Source: Kineosporia sp. NBRC 101731 (GTDB lineage: Bacteria; Actinomycetota; Actinomycetes; Actinomycetales; Kineosporiaceae). From it: a DNA stretch of 64,000 nt. Within the stretch, counting starts at the first letter, position 1; every line of letters begins with the position of its first letter. Shown here in pieces: positions 1-9,152 of this stretch. The stretch lies in assembly GCF_030269305.1 (NCBI RefSeq), contig NZ_BSTC01000010.1, positions 1 through 64,000 on the forward strand, read 5' to 3'. The notes under the pieces were generated by a model that saw only the letters and a program-made list of their open reading frames with translations, had not been told where the DNA came from and did no database searches. The position numbers and the translations under genes were made by a program.

Positions 1-651
1 CTGCAGCACGGCGTCCAGCCCTCCCATCCCATCGGTCAACGGGTAGGCATGCACGCAGCGTTCTTTCTTCTTCGCCTCCCGCCGCCGACGGGCCGCCTCC
101 GGATCGGCCTTCTGAATCGCGCGCCGCACGGCATCCGTGGCCTGCTGATAGGTCTTGCCCGCCAGACGCGCCGCCAGAGAGTCCTGCACGGCCTGCCACG
201 CCGGTGTCCCGGGCTGTAAAGCGTTACGCATCTGGGTGTTCACCGCGACCGCCGTGCGCCAGTCCAGGCTCCCCGCCCGCACCAGCGCCAGGATCGCCGG
301 CAGATCTTCACAGACCTGGATCGAGTCACCCACCCGGTTCATCGCTGCCCCACGACCCAGCCCCAGCGACAAGGCAATCTCACTGCCGGTCAGCTCAATC
401 CCATCGACCGCGTCGTAGGAACCGCTCGAGGTCATGCTCCGAGCAGCAAGATCTGCTGCACGGGTGAGCCATTCAGCCTGCGAGGCGTCGAGGTAGCGCT
501 TGATTCTCTCGGCGGCAGCCACGGAACCCAGAAGAAACGTCTCCGAACCGTTCGAACAGGAACAATTTTCAACAGCCTGAAGCAGCTCAAGAGCAGACAT
601 GGCCGCCAGATCGACATCCGGCCAAGCCGACAGCAGAACACCCACTCCCAT
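1..651 (-). CDS. DUF222 domain protein (13E12 repeat family), 3' part missing
   Basis: Reading from the ATG at 651 to the window edge gives 217 codons without a stop. The product is the N-terminal part of an actinobacterial DUF222 protein, a family that usually carries a C-terminal HNH nuclease domain. The typical features are an acidic SALELLQAVE start, a SQAEWLTRAADLAAR helix, an ELTGSEIALSLGLGRGAA segment, and an RAGSLDWRTAVAVN stretch followed by a basic QQATDAVRRAI region. The start was chosen because an in-frame TAG lies 48 bases upstream; the later ATG at 600 is a weaker option. The HNH domain, if present, lies outside the window, so nuclease activity cannot be judged. The family is common in multicopy in actinobacterial genomes and its role is poorly known. 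Confidence 0.75.
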   Translation of the reverse strand, partial: MGVGVLLSAWPDVDLAAMSALELLQAVENCSCSNGSETFLLGSVAAAERIKRYLDASQAEWLTRAADLAARSMTSSGSYDAVDGIELTGSEIALSLGLGRGAAMNRVGDSIQVCEDLPAILALVRAGSLDWRTAVAVNTQMRNALQPGTPAWQAVQDSLAARLAGKTYQQATDAVRRAIQKADPEAARRRREAKKKERCVHAYPLTDGMGGLDAVLQ

Positions 652-800
652 GACCGCGCCCCCGCACTCGTGGTTCGAACAGGTGTCCCTAGTCTACGCC
701 ACTTTTGCGTAGGCAGGACCCACCACAACCCGAGTGAAGCATGAGACAACGGTGACGCAATGAGTCGAAATCTCTTCTATATCTAGGATTTAGTCAAAAC

Positions 801-3800
801 TCATACGGCAGAAGCTGTTACTCCGACCCGCAGGTACGACCCTGTCCGGGTCTTGACCACCTCGAGCTGGGCCGGGATCCGGTCGCGCAGGTCGGCTACG
901 TGGCTGACCAGGCCGACTGCCCGCCCGCCGCTGCGCAGGCCGTCGAGCACGTCCATCACCTCGTCCAGGGTGTCCTGGTCGAGACTGCCGAAACCCTCGT
1001 CCACCAGAAGGGTCTCGATGGTCGCACCGCCCGCTTCGGCCTGCACCACGTCGGCCAGGCCGAGAGCCAGGGCCAGGGAGGTGCAGAACGTCTCACCGCC
1101 GGACAGGGTGCCCGGGTCGCGCTGCTGACCGGTCCAGCCGTCGACCACGGCCAGCCCCAGGCCGGAGCGGGCGCCGCCCTTCGACGGGCCGTCGGTGTGC
1201 ACGAGTTCGTAGCGTCCGCCAGACATCGCCGCCAGCCGTGAACTGGCCGCCTGGGCAACCTGTTCCAGGCGCGCGGCCAGTACGTACGCGCTCAGTCGCA
1301 TGCGCATCTGATTGTCTCCGCCGGTGCCCTCGACACAGCGGGACACAGCATCCAGCGTGGCGAAAGAGCTTCGCAGTGGAGCGGTCTCGGTGGCGTGCAG
1401 CTCCAGCTCGTCGGCCAGGCCGCTGAGGGCCCGGGCTGCCCGGGTGGCCAGCGTGTGCCGCTCCTGCGCCGCCTGATGTGCCGCCCGCGCGACCGCGAAG
1501 GCTTCGGTCAGCTCGTCGGCCAGGGTGTCGAGATCGGCGGCCTCCACCCAATGGGGGACGCCCGCCCGCCCGGTTCCCGGGACGGTCCCCACCTCCTCCG
1601 GCGTGTCGTCCTCAGTTTCACGAGCCTTCCCGGTCGGGCGGACCCGTCCGGTCTCGCCGACCCGTCCAGCCCCGTCGGCCGTTCCAGCACCGCCGGCCAG
1701 TCCAGCACCGCCGGCCAGTCCAGCACCGCCGGCCAGTCCAGCACTGCCGGCCAGTCCAGCACCGCCAGATTGTCCGACACCACTGGCCTGTCCAGTGTCG
1801 CCAGCCCTTCCCATCCCGACAGTCTGTCCAGCGCTACCGGTCTGTCCAGCATCGCCAGTCTTTCCAGTAACGTCGACCTTTCCGATGCCGTCGGCCCGAC
1901 CCCGCCCGATCTCGTCGTCCTCAGTTCTGTCGGCAGTTGTGTCGGCCTGGGGTGACCCGATCTCCGGCGGCGCCGTGTCCGGGAGGTCCAGGACGAGACC
2001 GGTCTCTTCCCAGAGACCCAGCATGGGCTGGTCCTGGGTGGCCTTCTTCCGGCGCGGCCTCTTCGCCGGCCGTGGTTTCGGGGGAGGACCGGCGGCGGCC
2101 TGTTCCGCCCGGGTCAGCTCGTCGAGCAGCGCGGTGACCTGGGCCAGCCGGGTGTCGTGGTCGGTGATGAGCGCGGCCAGTTCCTCGCGCTCCGACTCGG
2201 TCAGAGCGGCTGCCGCGGCGGCCTCGCGGTCAGGGAAACCCGCTGCGGCAGAGGCATCATCGGCCGCAGCCCGGGCGCGTTTGAGGCGGGAGAGAGCCGC
2301 GATCAGGGCCCGGGAGGCGTCTTCGTACTCGGTCAGGGCGTCGACCGCGTCGACCAGGCGGCTGTGCCGGGCCTGCAACCCGGCGTCTTCGCCCCGGGCC
2401 TCGTCGAGGCGGGCACGCAGGTCGTCACGGCGGCTGTCGAGCGCGGCCAGGTCTTCCCGGCCGGCGGAGGCGGCCTCGGTGGCCGTCTCGATCCGGGAGC
2501 GGGCGGCCTCCAGCGACGCCTGCAGCCCGGCCAGCTGGTCGTTCAGCTGGGTCACCCGGGCCTGGGCCCGGTTCGCCTCGGTGAGGCGGGCCTGGGCGGC
2601 GGCCAGGTCGTCCATCGCGGACCCGGCGTCGGCGCCGTCGGTCATGGCGGTCAGCGCGGCCATCTCCTGACGCCCCGACTCCACCCGCTGGCGTGCCTTC
2701 TCCCGGCGGGCGGCGGTCTGGGCCTCCCGCTCGGCGGCGCGTTCCTGCTCCTGGTCGGTGACCAGGCCGCCGTGATCCTGGGCCGGGCGGGGATGTTCCC
2801 GCGACCCGCAGACCGGGCACGCGTCGTGGCGGCCCAGACCCGCCGCCAGCTCGGCGGCCATCCCGGCCAGGCGCCGGGCCTGGAGCTCCTGCTGGGCCGA
2901 GACCGCTGCCTGGTGCACGTCGATCACCGCGCGCAGCGTGTCTTCCAGCGCGTTCTGCTCCTGCGCCAGGTGCTGCGCGGTGAGCACGGCCTCGGCCACC
3001 CGCTTGGCGCGTTCCAGGTCGCGCTGCCGGTCACCGGCGGAGGAAGCCAGTACCTCACTGTCGTTACGGGCCGCCAGCAGCTGCTCGACCTGCCCGGCCA
3101 GCGCGAGGCCGGCCCGCTCGGCGACGGCCCGCTCCTGCTCGGCCCGGTTCACCTGATCGTGTCGCGCGGTGAACTCGCGGTCGAGGCGCCCCAGCTCGAG
3201 CTCGGCGGAGAGCAACGTGGAGAGGGCCCCCAGCTCGGCCCGCAGTTGCGCCAGCCGGGTGGCCGGGACCGCCTCGAGCACGGCGGCCTCACCGGTCTTG
3301 CGCACCCCGGTCGCGGCCGACTCGACGCGGAATTCGGCGGTCTCGACCTCCGCCGACGCCGCGTCGAGTTCGGCCAGCAACGGCAGCAGCACCGGGGCGT
3401 GCCCCGCGGCCTGCAGCCGGGCCCGGCGCTCTTCCTGATCCTGGGCGTGCGCGGTCAGGAGATCGCGTTCGGCGCCCAGTTCGCGCCGGCGGTCGCGCAG
3501 GCGCACCCGCTCGGTGATCGCGTCGCTCGCGAGACGGGCCTTCTCGTGCGCGGTCTCGGCCCGTCCCACGGCCGCGTGGGCACTGCGCAGCTCGGTCTGG
3601 GCCTGCCGGGCCCAGGCGCGTACCCGCCGGGCGACGGCCTCGGTGTCACCGAGATCGGGCGCGGGACCCGGGGGAACGGACGGCCCGAGGCTGGCCTCGG
3701 ACGCCCGGGCGAAGAGGCGCGCCGTCTCCTCGCGGGCCGCGCCCACCGACCCCGCAGCCTCACGCCGCCGTTCGCCCAGCCAGCCCTCGACGGCGGCGAA

Positions 3801-4352
3801 ACGGTCGGTGCCGAAGAGCTTCTGGAGCAGCGGGCGGCGTTCCTCGGCGGTGGCCCGCAGGAACGCCGCGAACTCGCCCTGGGGCAGCAGCACCAGCTTG
3901 GTGAACTGGTCGGGCCCCAGCCCGATGAGCTGCCCGATCAGGTCGCCGGCCTCGTCCATGCGATGGGTGAGGCCGACCCAGTCGTCACCGGCCCGCTCGC
4001 GCACCACCACCCGCGCCTGCTCACGGGTGAATCCGGTGCCGCGCTTCTTCGGGCGCTGCCACTCGGGGGAGCGGGTGATCTCCAGACGCCGCCCCGAGAC
4101 CGTGAACTCGCACACCACCTCGGACTTCACGGCCGGGTCGGCGTGGTCGCTGCGGTAGCGGGACCCGGCGCCGCGACTGCCCGGCACCCGGCCGTAGAGG
4201 GCGAAGCAGATGGCGTCGAGCACGCTGGTCTTGCCCGCCCCGGTGGGGCCGTGCAGCAGGAACAGCCCGGCGTCGCTGAGCTCGTCGAAGTCGATGCTCT
4301 GACGCTCCGCGAAAGGCCCGAACGCGGTGATCTCCAGCCGGTGCAGACGCAT
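801..4352 (-). CDS. sbcC: SbcC-type exonuclease subunit / AAA ATPase
   Basis: Large subunit of the SbcCD (Mre11-Rad50-like) nuclease that trims hairpins and blocked DNA ends. The 1183-residue product has a Walker A (GPTGAGKTS, about residue 35), long Ala/Arg/Glu-rich coiled-coil segments, a zinc hook with CPVC near residue 510, the ABC signature LSGGET near 1080 and a Walker B LLVDEGFGSLD near 1115. It is preceded by sbcD with a TGATG stop/start overlap, so the two are translationally coupled. Odd point: roughly residues 760-935 form a Gly/Thr-rich, low-complexity insert (DNA about 1560-2070) with tandem GLAGGA units, inside what should be the second coiled coil. Actinobacterial SbcC proteins are about 1000 residues, so the extra length is largely this insert. 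Confidence 0.93.
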   Translation of the reverse strand: MRLHRLEITAFGPFAERQSIDFDELSDAGLFLLHGPTGAGKTSVLDAICFALYGRVPGSRGAGSRYRSDHADPAVKSEVVCEFTVSGRRLEITRSPEWQRPKKRGTGFTREQARVVVRERAGDDWVGLTHRMDEAGDLIGQLIGLGPDQFTKLVLLPQGEFAAFLRATAEERRPLLQKLFGTDRFAAVEGWLGERRREAAGSVGAAREETARLFARASEASLGPSVPPGPAPDLGDTEAVARRVRAWARQAQTELRSAHAAVGRAETAHEKARLASDAITERVRLRDRRRELGAERDLLTAHAQDQEERRARLQAAGHAPVLLPLLAELDAASAEVETAEFRVESAATGVRKTGEAAVLEAVPATRLAQLRAELGALSTLLSAELELGRLDREFTARHDQVNRAEQERAVAERAGLALAGQVEQLLAARNDSEVLASSAGDRQRDLERAKRVAEAVLTAQHLAQEQNALEDTLRAVIDVHQAAVSAQQELQARRLAGMAAELAAGLGRHDACPVCGSREHPRPAQDHGGLVTDQEQERAAEREAQTAARREKARQRVESGRQEMAALTAMTDGADAGSAMDDLAAAQARLTEANRAQARVTQLNDQLAGLQASLEAARSRIETATEAASAGREDLAALDSRRDDLRARLDEARGEDAGLQARHSRLVDAVDALTEYEDASRALIAALSRLKRARAAADDASAAAGFPDREAAAAAALTESEREELAALITDHDTRLAQVTALLDELTRAEQAAAGPPPKPRPAKRPRRKKATQDQPMLGLWEETGLVLDLPDTAPPEIGSPQADTTADRTEDDEIGRGRADGIGKVDVTGKTGDAGQTGSAGQTVGMGRAGDTGQASGVGQSGGAGLAGSAGLAGGAGLAGGAGLAGGAGTADGAGRVGETGRVRPTGKARETEDDTPEEVGTVPGTGRAGVPHWVEAADLDTLADELTEAFAVARAAHQAAQERHTLATRAARALSGLADELELHATETAPLRSSFATLDAVSRCVEGTGGDNQMRMRLSAYVLAARLEQVAQAASSRLAAMSGGRYELVHTDGPSKGGARSGLGLAVVDGWTGQQRDPGTLSGGETFCTSLALALGLADVVQAEAGGATIETLLVDEGFGSLDQDTLDEVMDVLDGLRSGGRAVGLVSHVADLRDRIPAQLEVVKTRTGSYLRVGVTASAV
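1684..1773. repeat. 18-bp tandem repeat inside sbcC
   Basis: An 18-bp unit (CCAGCACCGCCGGCCAGT on the plus strand) is repeated at 1684, 1702, 1720 and 1738. The last copy has one change, and a decayed fifth unit follows at 1756. On the coding strand each unit encodes Gly-Leu-Ala-Gly-Gly-Ala. More degenerate versions of the same period flank it from about 1640 to 1870. The period is a multiple of three, so copy-number change would keep the sbcC frame. Confidence 0.9.
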
Positions 4353-5656
4353 CAGGCGGACCGGCCCGGACGGCGGCCCTTACCCCGGGGCGAGAGCAGG
4401 GCGTGCAGTTCCGCGTCCGAGACCGTCTCCGCGGCCATCGCCGCCAGGTCGCGGTAGGCCGGGCCGGGGGCGACGCCCTCCATGCTCTCGATCAGCGCGG
4501 CCTCCAGCGCCTGCTGCATGAGCACCGTCTCGGCGGGGGTGGCGGGACGGTCCCGGACATGCTCGAGAAAGCCGCAGCAGACATCCAGATCGGGCCGCCC
4601 GGCGATCTTCTCGGTGTACGACGCGGGCCCGGCACCGGCCGAACGGTCGGGCTCCAGCCGTAGTTCCAGCAGATGCGGAAAACGCCGCCGCAGCTGCTCC
4701 ATCGGCTCGGCCGGACGCTGCGGATCGGTGAGGGTGATCTGGGCCCAGCTGCTCTCATCGTTCGCAAAGCGTTCTGAACCCAGCAACTCGGAGAGGTGAC
4801 CGCGCAACCGGGCCAGCCGCCGCGGCACCGGCGCCGGGACCTCCTCGACGGACCGCAGGCCGTCCGCGTCCAGAGACACCATCCAGCTGCCCTTGACGTG
4901 AGCCGCCTCGGAGAACGAGAACGCCAGCGGGGAACCGCTGTACCGCACCGGGCGGGCCAGGTGCTGCCGCCCGTGCAGATGCCCCAGCGCCACGTAGTCG
5001 ATGCCGTCGAACAACCCCAGCGGCACCTGGCCCAGACCCCCGACGGACAGCTCGCGCTCGCTGTCGGAGGCCGAGCCGCCCATCACGAAGGCGTGTGCGG
5101 AGACCACCGAGCGCACCCCGGGCCGGGACGCCAGGTCGTGCCGGACCAGGTCCAGGGCCGCCCCGAGCACCCCCGGGTGACTGCGCTCGGACCCCAGCAC
5201 CCCGGCGGCCAGCGCGGGTTCAAGGTAGGGGATCGGGTAGAACGCCACCTCACCGTGCTCGTCGGGCAGCAGGACGGGTGTGCCCACGGCGACCGGATCG
5301 GTGCGGATGTGCAGCCCGGCCGCGGACAGCAGCCGGGCGTTGAACCCCAGCCGGCGGGAGGAGTCGTGGTTGCCGCTGGAGAGGATCACCTGCGCCCCGG
5401 CCGAGACCAGCCGGTGCAGACCCTCGTCGAGCAGGGCCACCGCGTCGACCCCCGGCAGCGCCCGGTCGTAGATGTCGCCCGCGACCAGCACCACGTCGAT
5501 CTTCTCGGCCCGCACCACCCCGACCAGGTGATCGAACTGGGCCGCCTGGGCGGCCAGCAGATCCACCCGGTGGAACGACCGGCCCAGGTGCCAGTCGGAG
5601 CTGTGGAGGATGCGCACGACGAACACCGTAGGCTCGCCCACCGACAGTTCCGTCAT
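4352..5656 (-). CDS. sbcD: SbcD-type exonuclease subunit
   Basis: Metallophosphoesterase subunit of SbcCD. The protein shows the full set of metal motifs: SSDWHLG near the N-terminus, AGDIYDRA, SGNHDSS, SAHAF and LGHLHGRQ. This order is typical of Mre11/SbcD nucleases that bind two manganese ions. The ATG at 5656 was chosen because a GGAG sits five bases upstream. The family usually starts directly at the RILHSSDWH stretch, so the GTG at 5617 is a real alternative and would shorten the product by 13 residues. The much longer open frame upstream is antisense to the next gene and was not used. The stop overlaps the sbcC ATG by one base. Product 434 residues. Confidence 0.92.
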   Translation of the reverse strand: MTELSVGEPTVFVVRILHSSDWHLGRSFHRVDLLAAQAAQFDHLVGVVRAEKIDVVLVAGDIYDRALPGVDAVALLDEGLHRLVSAGAQVILSSGNHDSSRRLGFNARLLSAAGLHIRTDPVAVGTPVLLPDEHGEVAFYPIPYLEPALAAGVLGSERSHPGVLGAALDLVRHDLASRPGVRSVVSAHAFVMGGSASDSERELSVGGLGQVPLGLFDGIDYVALGHLHGRQHLARPVRYSGSPLAFSFSEAAHVKGSWMVSLDADGLRSVEEVPAPVPRRLARLRGHLSELLGSERFANDESSWAQITLTDPQRPAEPMEQLRRRFPHLLELRLEPDRSAGAGPASYTEKIAGRPDLDVCCGFLEHVRDRPATPAETVLMQQALEAALIESMEGVAPGPAYRDLAAMAAETVSDAELHALLSPRGKGRRPGRSA

Positions 5657-5779
5657 CGCCACTCCGAAAATACGGACAAAAGCGGAGCGTCTCGGACATG
5701 CATCGCCGGGTGTAACTCCGTATGCACCATTGATCATCTGCTCTCGCCAGCACGGCCGGAGTGTGGTTTGGTCGAGAGC

Positions 5780-7267
5780 ATGGGTGACGAGATCTCCGCG
5801 AGCCGCTACACGGCGGAGGAGAGGCAGCGCTACCGCGAGAAGGTGGATCTCTGCCTCGACGTGTTCGAGCGGGTCCTGGCCACCTGGAACTTCGACGACG
5901 ACCGGCCGATGACCGGCCTGGAGATGGAACTGAACCTGGTCGGCCCGGACTACCGGCCGACGCTGCGCAACGCCGCGGTGCTCGAGGGGATCGGCGACCC
6001 GAACTTCCAGACCGAGCTGGGTGCCTACAACATCGAGCTGAACGTGGAGCCCTCGCCGCTGGGCGAGCTGGCCCGCATGGAGGGTCGCCTGCGGGAGGTG
6101 CTGAACCAGGCGGAGAGCGCCGCCAACGAGAACGGCGCGCACATCGTGATGGTGGGCATCCTGCCCACGACGATGCCCGAGCACCTGAACGACCCGGAGT
6201 GGATGACCGCCTCCCCGCGGTACAAGGCCCTCAACGACTCGATCCTCGCCGCGCGGGGTGAGAACCTGCACCTCGACATCACCGGCGCCGAACGGCTCTC
6301 CACCTTCGCGAACTCGCTGGCGCCCGAGTCCGCCTGCACCAGCGTGCAATTGCATGTGCAGGTGCACCCGGACGACTTCGCCCGCGCCTGGAACGCCGCG
6401 CAGGTGCTGGCCGGCCCGCAGCTGGCGGTGGGCGCGAACTCGCCGTTCTTCTTCGGTCGCCGGCTCTGGGCCGAGACCCGGATCGAGCTCTTCAAGCAGG
6501 CCACCGACACCCGCCCGCAGGAGCTGCAGAACCAGGGGGTGCGTCCCCGGGTCTGGTTCGGGGAGAAGTGGATCTCCTCGATCTTCGACCTGTTCGCCGA
6601 GAACGGCTGGTACTTCCCCTCGCTGCTGCCCGAACTGAGCGAGGAGGACCCGGTGGCGGTGCTCGACGCCGGGAAGGCCCCCACGCTCCAGGAGCTGCGG
6701 CTGCACAACGGCACGGTCTACCGCTGGAACCGGCCGATCTACGCGGTGGTCGACGGGGAACCGCACGTGCGGGTGGAGAACCGGGTGCTGCCGGCCGGCC
6801 CGACGGTGGTGGACACGGTGGCCAACGCGGCGTTCTTCCACGGGGTGCTGCGCACGCTGATGGAGGAGTCCCGGCCGGTCTGGTCGAAGATGTCGTTCGC
6901 GGCGGCCGAGGACAATTTCCTGGCCTGTGCCAAGGACGGTCTGGACGCCACGGTGTACACCCCCGGGCTGGGGCAGTCCGGGGTGGACGAGCTGGTGCTG
7001 CGGCGGATGCTGCCGATGGCGGCCGAGGGTCTGGCCTCGGCCGGGGTGCCGGGCAGCGACGTGGACCGTTACCTGGGCATCATCGAGGACCGGGTGAAGT
7101 CCGGCCTGAACGGGGCGGCCTGGCAGGTGGCGGCGGTGGAGCGGCTGGAGCAGGGCGCCGGTGGCTCGTCCGGGATGGATCGCGCCGAGGCGCTACGCCG
7201 GATGACCGAGCGTTACTGCGAGGGTATGCACGCGAATGAGCCGGTACACACCTGGTCGTTGCCGTAG
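5780..7267 (+). CDS. Glutamate-cysteine ligase family 2 (GCS2-like) protein
   Basis: A 495-residue protein of the carboxylate-amine/glutamate-cysteine ligase (GCS2) family. Evidence is the N-terminal TGLEMELNLVGP stretch (acidic residues of the glutamate/metal site), the QTELGAYNIELNVEP segment and a conserved core with ANSPFFFGRRLW. Family members join an amino acid to a carboxylate using ATP. In actinobacteria this could serve a thiol route such as ergothioneine's gamma-glutamylcysteine step, but egt genes are not adjacent, so the substrate is unassigned. The ATG at 5780 starts just after the divergent promoter region shared with sbcD (5657-5779). It is followed by corA on the same strand. 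Confidence 0.8.
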   Translation: MGDEISASRYTAEERQRYREKVDLCLDVFERVLATWNFDDDRPMTGLEMELNLVGPDYRPTLRNAAVLEGIGDPNFQTELGAYNIELNVEPSPLGELARMEGRLREVLNQAESAANENGAHIVMVGILPTTMPEHLNDPEWMTASPRYKALNDSILAARGENLHLDITGAERLSTFANSLAPESACTSVQLHVQVHPDDFARAWNAAQVLAGPQLAVGANSPFFFGRRLWAETRIELFKQATDTRPQELQNQGVRPRVWFGEKWISSIFDLFAENGWYFPSLLPELSEEDPVAVLDAGKAPTLQELRLHNGTVYRWNRPIYAVVDGEPHVRVENRVLPAGPTVVDTVANAAFFHGVLRTLMEESRPVWSKMSFAAAEDNFLACAKDGLDATVYTPGLGQSGVDELVLRRMLPMAAEGLASAGVPGSDVDRYLGIIEDRVKSGLNGAAWQVAAVERLEQGAGGSSGMDRAEALRRMTERYCEGMHANEPVHTWSLP

Positions 7268-7402
7268 CCTCGCGGGGTTCGGTGGTCGGTTCGGGGTATG
7301 TGGGCTGGAGTTCAATTGAGGACGCCTCAGCGCTGGTTCGCGCGTGGGTTACAGAACCGGGATCTCGCGTTGGAGCGCCTGCGCGCGGCGCGGCCGGTGT
7401 GG

Positions 7403-8482
7403 ATGAGTACGTGGGACAGGCGGCCCGTGGACACGGAGCAGACGGACGGCATCCCTCGTCGGCAACGGCACCACAACGTGGAAGACGTGATCGGCGACTG
7501 TGCGGTCTACGAGCCGGGCCTCAAGCGCAGCACCCGGCTGCCCATGCAGAAGGCCGCCCGTACCGCCCGCCGCACCGACGGTTTCGTCTGGATCGGCCTG
7601 CAGAATCCGTCCGCGGACGACGTGCTGCACGTGGCCGAGGAGTTCCGGCTGCCCGACCTGGCCGTGGAGGACGCGATCAGCGCCCACCAGCGGGCCAAGC
7701 TCGAGGTGTACGAGGACCTGTGGTTCATGGTGCTGCGCCCGGTGCGGTACGTGGACCGCGAGGAGATCGTCGACGTCGAGGAGATCGCGCTCTTCATCGG
7801 CCCGCACTTCCTGGTGTCGGTGCGGCACGGCAAGACCGATGTGCTCACCCGGGTGCGCAAGGAACTGGACGCCGGGCGGCTGGAGTCGAGCGAGCGCGGC
7901 CCGATCGCGGTGCTGCACCGGGTGGCCGACCTGATCGTGGACGAGTACGCCGAGGTGGCGCAGTCGATCGACGACGACATCGCGGAGATCGAGCAGCAGG
8001 TGTTCGGCGAGCGTGAGGCCGACCACACCGAGCGTATCTACAAGCTCAAGCGTGAGGTGCTGGAGTTCCGCCGGGCGGTGATACCGCTGGGCGAACCGAT
8101 GTTCAAGCTGATGACGGGCTCACTGCCCGGGATGGATGACAAGGCCCGGCAGTACTTCCGCGACGTGCACGACCACATCATGCGGGTGACCGACGAGATC
8201 GAGCGCCAGGACAGCCTGCTCTCCGACGTGCTCCAGGCCAACGTGGCCCGTCTGTCGGTGACGCAGAACGAGGTCTCGGTGCGGCAGAACGAGGACATGC
8301 GCAAGATCTCGGCGTGGGCCGCGATCGGCCTGGTGCCCACCGCGATCGCCGGGATCTACGGAATGAACTTCGACAACATGCCCGAGCTGAGATGGCATTA
8401 CGGGTACTACTTCGCCATCACCGCGATCGTCGGCATCAGCGCCGGGCTCTGGGGCCTGTTCAAGCGCAACAACTGGCTCTGA
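7403..8482 (+). CDS. corA: CorA family magnesium/cobalt transporter
   Basis: Divalent-cation channel of the inner membrane. The C-terminus has two transmembrane helices with the diagnostic GMN motif (GIYGMNFDNMPEL, about residue 318) between them. The long acidic and helical cytoplasmic N-terminal domain is typical, with many Glu/Asp residues around VDEYAEVAQSIDDDIAEIEQ. I chose the ATG at 7403. An in-frame ATG at 7298 would add 35 residues, but those codons (CAA, TTG, TTA, GGA) are unlike the rest of the gene. Neither start has a strong ribosome site, so the N-terminus is uncertain. Product about 359 residues. Confidence 0.9.
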   Translation: MSTWDRRPVDTEQTDGIPRRQRHHNVEDVIGDCAVYEPGLKRSTRLPMQKAARTARRTDGFVWIGLQNPSADDVLHVAEEFRLPDLAVEDAISAHQRAKLEVYEDLWFMVLRPVRYVDREEIVDVEEIALFIGPHFLVSVRHGKTDVLTRVRKELDAGRLESSERGPIAVLHRVADLIVDEYAEVAQSIDDDIAEIEQQVFGEREADHTERIYKLKREVLEFRRAVIPLGEPMFKLMTGSLPGMDDKARQYFRDVHDHIMRVTDEIERQDSLLSDVLQANVARLSVTQNEVSVRQNEDMRKISAWAAIGLVPTAIAGIYGMNFDNMPELRWHYGYYFAITAIVGISAGLWGLFKRNNWL

Positions 8483-8491
8483 CGGTGCCAC

Positions 8492-8518
8492 CAATCCGCG
8501 GGCGGGGGCGCTCCGAAC
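8492..8518 (+). promoter_or_regulatory. Possible SigK-type promoter upstream of sigK
   Basis: CAATCC at 8492-8497 and CCGAAC at 8513-8518 are each one base from the mycobacterial SigK elements (CCATCC and CCGAAT). The spacer is 15 bases, slightly short. It lies 31 bases before the sigK start, as expected if the sigma factor controls itself. Short motifs like these can arise by chance in GC-rich DNA. Confidence 0.3.
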
Positions 8519-8549
8519 TGATGCCGGAGTGCGGATCTGGGAGGCACTG

Positions 8550-9152
8550 ATGGTGGGACGGCAAGAGGCCGCACCCGGTCTGAGTTCGGTTCCTGAACCG
8601 GGCGAGACGACCGAGACGCTGCTGGAGCGGGTGGGGCGTGGTGACGAGGCCGCCTTCGAGCAGGTGTACGCCCGGGTGGCCGACGTGGTGTTCGGCCTGG
8701 CCCGGTCGGTGCTGCGCGACCCGCACCAGGCCGAGGAGGTCGCCCAGGAGGTGCTGCTCGAGGTCTGGCGCAGCGCTGCCCGCTTCGACGCGGCCAAGGG
8801 CAGCGCCCGCGCCTGGATCGCCACCCTCACCCACCGCCGGGCCGTCGACCGGGTGCGCAGTTCCCAGGCCGCCCGCAACCGCGACCAGGTGGTGGCCTCG
8901 CGCAGCAACGAGCGCGAGTACGACGAGGTGGTCGAGAAGGTGGAACGCACCCTCGACGCCGAGCGGGTGCGTCACTGCCTGGACGGCCTGACCCCGCGTC
9001 AGCGGGACACGGTCACCCTGGCCTATTACGGCGGTCGCTCGTACGCCGACGTGGCCGGCCTGCTCAAGCTCCCGCTGGGCACGGTAAAGACGAGAATGCG
9101 TGACGGGCTGATCCGGCTGCGCGACTGCCTGGGGGTGGGCTCGGATGCCTGA
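8550..9152 (+). CDS. sigK: ECF sigma factor, SigK-like
   Basis: Extracytoplasmic-function RNA polymerase sigma factor of 200 residues. Region 2 is seen as a VFGLARSVLRDPHQAEEVAQ stretch followed by EVLLEVW, and region 4 as LTPRQRDTVTLAYYGGRSY with a helix-turn-helix ending GTVKTRMRDGL. The ATG at 8550 is set by GGGAGG five bases upstream; the in-frame GTG at 8529 is less likely. The next gene, an RskA-like anti-sigma factor, overlaps by 8 bp, and a fasciclin lipoprotein follows. The same order and partners define the SigK-RskA-MPT70/83 system of mycobacteria, which supports the SigK assignment over other ECF groups. Confidence 0.85.
   Translation: MVGRQEAAPGLSSVPEPGETTETLLERVGRGDEAAFEQVYARVADVVFGLARSVLRDPHQAEEVAQEVLLEVWRSAARFDAAKGSARAWIATLTHRRAVDRVRSSQAARNRDQVVASRSNEREYDEVVEKVERTLDAERVRHCLDGLTPRQRDTVTLAYYGGRSYADVAGLLKLPLGTVKTRMRDGLIRLRDCLGVGSDA

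Noticed and set aside
541-700. GTTCGAAC palindromes near the DUF222 start considered as SOS (LexA) boxes
   Set aside because: The actinobacterial LexA site needs TCGAAC and GTTCGA halves four bases apart; only the bare 8-base palindrome occurs.
1684-1773. Short regular repeats considered as a CRISPR array
   Set aside because: Units are back-to-back with no spacers and are translated in frame as part of SbcC.
2157-4457. Long open frame on the plus strand opposite sbcC and the start of sbcD
   Set aside because: It is a shadow of GC-rich coding DNA; the product is Gly/Arg/Pro-rich with no domain, while the minus strand encodes clear SbcC motifs.
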